DNA from: Fictibacillus arsenicus
Lineage (GTDB): Bacteria > Bacillota > Bacilli > Bacillales > Fictibacillaceae
Length of the DNA: 64,000 bases
NCBI RefSeq assembly: GCF_001999465.1
Contig: NZ_MQMF01000002.1
Location: forward strand, 1,240,001-1,304,000
Reading direction: 5' to 3'
Of the stretch, positions 63,973 to 64,000 are shown piece after piece. The notes under the pieces are model-generated. The model made no database searches, was not told the origin of the DNA, and was given only the letters and a program-made list of their open reading frames with translations. Positions within the stretch are counted from its first letter, which is position 1. Each line of letters starts with the position of its first letter. Both the position numbers and the translations under genes were made by a program.

Positions 63973-64000
63973 CATTTTTATTTGAATGATGTAATAATCG

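Overview
The window is a chromosomal segment of a Gram-positive, endospore-forming Bacillaceae (Bacillus/Fictibacillus-like; genus is inference). Evidence: strong GGAGG-type ribosome binding sites, many TTG/GTG starts, AT-rich intergenic DNA, and homologs of Bacillus genes (ktrD, yhbD plus bactofilin, ytbD/ytcD, kinB-like kinase, rsbR-like STAS protein, spoVR, carD/ydeB, pgcA, yhcW/yhcX, yhbH, prkA). I saw no rRNA, tRNA, CRISPR array or complete insertion sequence.

0-7.3 kb: an FMN-riboswitch-controlled rib operon on the minus strand (ribE, ribBA running off the left edge), KtrD K+ uptake, two membrane proteins, yhbD-bactofilin, and a Gdx/SugE guanidinium exporter behind a guanidine-I riboswitch. 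7.3-15.3 kb: a decayed gene, LysR/MFS and HxlR/MFS pairs, a DUF2332 gene with a frameshift at its start, a flavin amine oxidase and a DinB-like protein. 15.3-24.5 kb: an ECF sigma/anti-sigma operon flanked by two ~20-bp-period tandem arrays, a LysM-GH18 hydrolase, an ArsB-like/YwrJ-like pair, a second riboflavin operon (ribA-ribD-HAD phosphatase) without a riboswitch, and a SET-domain protein. 24.5-36 kb: KinB-like kinase, RsbR-like protein, PadR-ChrA, an ArsR-regulated permease with two small Cys-containing proteins, a YdhK lipoprotein beside a two-component system, an MFS gene and a LysR gene.

36-41 kb: the 3' end of spoVR plus its terminator occurs three times (full gene, ~410-bp fragment, ~40-bp remnant), separating a nucleoside hydrolase gene and carD. 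41-47 kb: MFS gene with a strong leader hairpin, a beta-propeller secreted protein, and an arsenic cluster (arsC divergent from arsR-arsB-arsI), then YitT. 47-51.6 kb: a persulfide/sulfur-detoxification operon (CstR, TusA-rhodanese, rhodanese-MBL dioxygenase, TusA, DsrE, TauE) with three CsoR/CstR-type operators and a frameshifted small CC-motif gene. 51.6-64 kb: pgcA, yhcX, a VOC protein, yhcW, a ComEC-like secreted MBL, the PrkA/YhbH pair that is the usual partner of SpoVR, signal peptidase I and a class A PBP.

Main points for a second look: the spoVR 3'-end duplications, the split riboflavin pathway with a co-transcribed HAD phosphatase, the ArsR/permease operon with two unrecognised small Cys proteins, the 16-bp palindrome placed right after stop codons, the two tandem arrays around the sigma operon, and a dispersed GC-rich element with what looks like a recombination scar at 57.56 kb.
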